This document shows, piece by piece, positions 63,729 to 64,000 of a stretch of 64,000 nt of DNA. The notes under the pieces are model-generated. The model was not told the DNA's origin. It did not search any database and worked only from the letters and a program-made list of their open reading frames with translations. Position 1 is the stretch's first letter. Each line of letters begins with the position of its first letter. The DNA is from Chara braunii (lineage: Eukaryota; Streptophyta; Charophyceae; Charales; Characeae): the NCBI GenBank assembly GCA_003427395.1, contig BFEA01000192.1:467985-531984 (forward strand), written 5' to 3'. The translations under genes were made by a program, and so were the position numbers.

Positions 63729-64000
63729 TGTCGTACCAAATACCCTGACGAGGATATTTGGCGTGTTTTCTGCGCCCGTCCGACGGCGTGCGCGCTAGAG
63801 AAAGCTTAGGTCCTCGCAAGGGTGAGCGGCGCGCGCGGGGTATTGGCGGCGAGGCGCAACCATGCGCAACCTGGGTGTACACGGCGTTACGGGTCAGAGG
63901 GACGTACGATGTTTATTCTTAATTTTATTTTTTTATTTATTTCCTTTTATTAGGTTCTAAGGTTTCCTACCTCGGTAATCGGTTCTGAGGCCAACGCCAG
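63729..64000 (+). repeat. Element C LTR start, downstream copy (cut by window end)
   Basis: Begins TGTCGTACCAAATACCCT and follows the copy at 45816 base for base apart from scattered differences and one indel. Tip hairpin at 63736-63761 with one mismatch. Taken as the 3' LTR of element C. Confidence 0.75.

Overview
The window is nuclear DNA from a green-lineage eukaryote, and almost all of it is transposable elements nested in one another. The evidence is: several Ty3/gypsy polyproteins (at least two with chromodomain-like ends), primer-binding sites complementary to plant-type tRNA-Met(i) and tRNA-Asp, tRNA-derived SINEs, a plant-type LINE, and one intron-bounded exon resembling a PsbP-domain (thylakoid lumen) protein. 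A large, repeat-rich streptophyte genome such as a charophyte alga (for example Chara) fits, but the sequence alone does not prove it.

Layout. 1-3.4 kb: low-complexity DNA, then a stretch packed with unrelated short perfect hairpins. 3.4-13.4 kb: decayed gypsy element on the minus strand (Gypsy-1), whose gag is split by a ~2 kb inverted-repeat insertion carrying a SINE. 13.4-18.0 kb: SINEs, the single probable host exon (15293-15441, minus), microsatellites and several tandem repeats. 18040-21305: complete solo LTR with 4-bp duplication CCGG and many hairpins. 21.3-38.1 kb: a LINE, cut at 26876/36924 by a complete 10,047-bp gypsy element (Gypsy-2, minus strand, 309-bp LTRs, 5-bp duplication GATGT). 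38.1-41.2 kb: a foldback element, a possible small gene (39723-40310, minus) and a Mutator-like MITE. 41.5-45.2 kb: LINE fragment and the best-preserved pol (Gypsy-3, minus). 45.8-64 kb: a large plus-strand LTR element (element C), with LTR starts at 45816 and 63729, a tRNA-Asp PBS at 58555 and a gag at 60.4-61.4 kb but no pol seen. It holds a 97-bp hairpin satellite, a second solo LTR (55675-57978, duplication TCGC) and other repeats.

No complete host gene was found. The recurring unusual theme is secondary structure: LTRs and leaders are full of short stem-loops, and several families keep base pairing while their sequence changes. The best cases are the hairpin at the 5' tip of four LTRs, a constant-loop stem-loop family at 52.8-53.6 kb, and a hairpin satellite at 47.8-49.1 kb.

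Parts of the assembly are not biology. Nextera transposase adapter sequence occurs three times at 46.2-46.7 kb inside chimeric repeats, a 64-bp block is duplicated around a single N at 55434, and gaps lie at 15580-15589 and 45176-45465.
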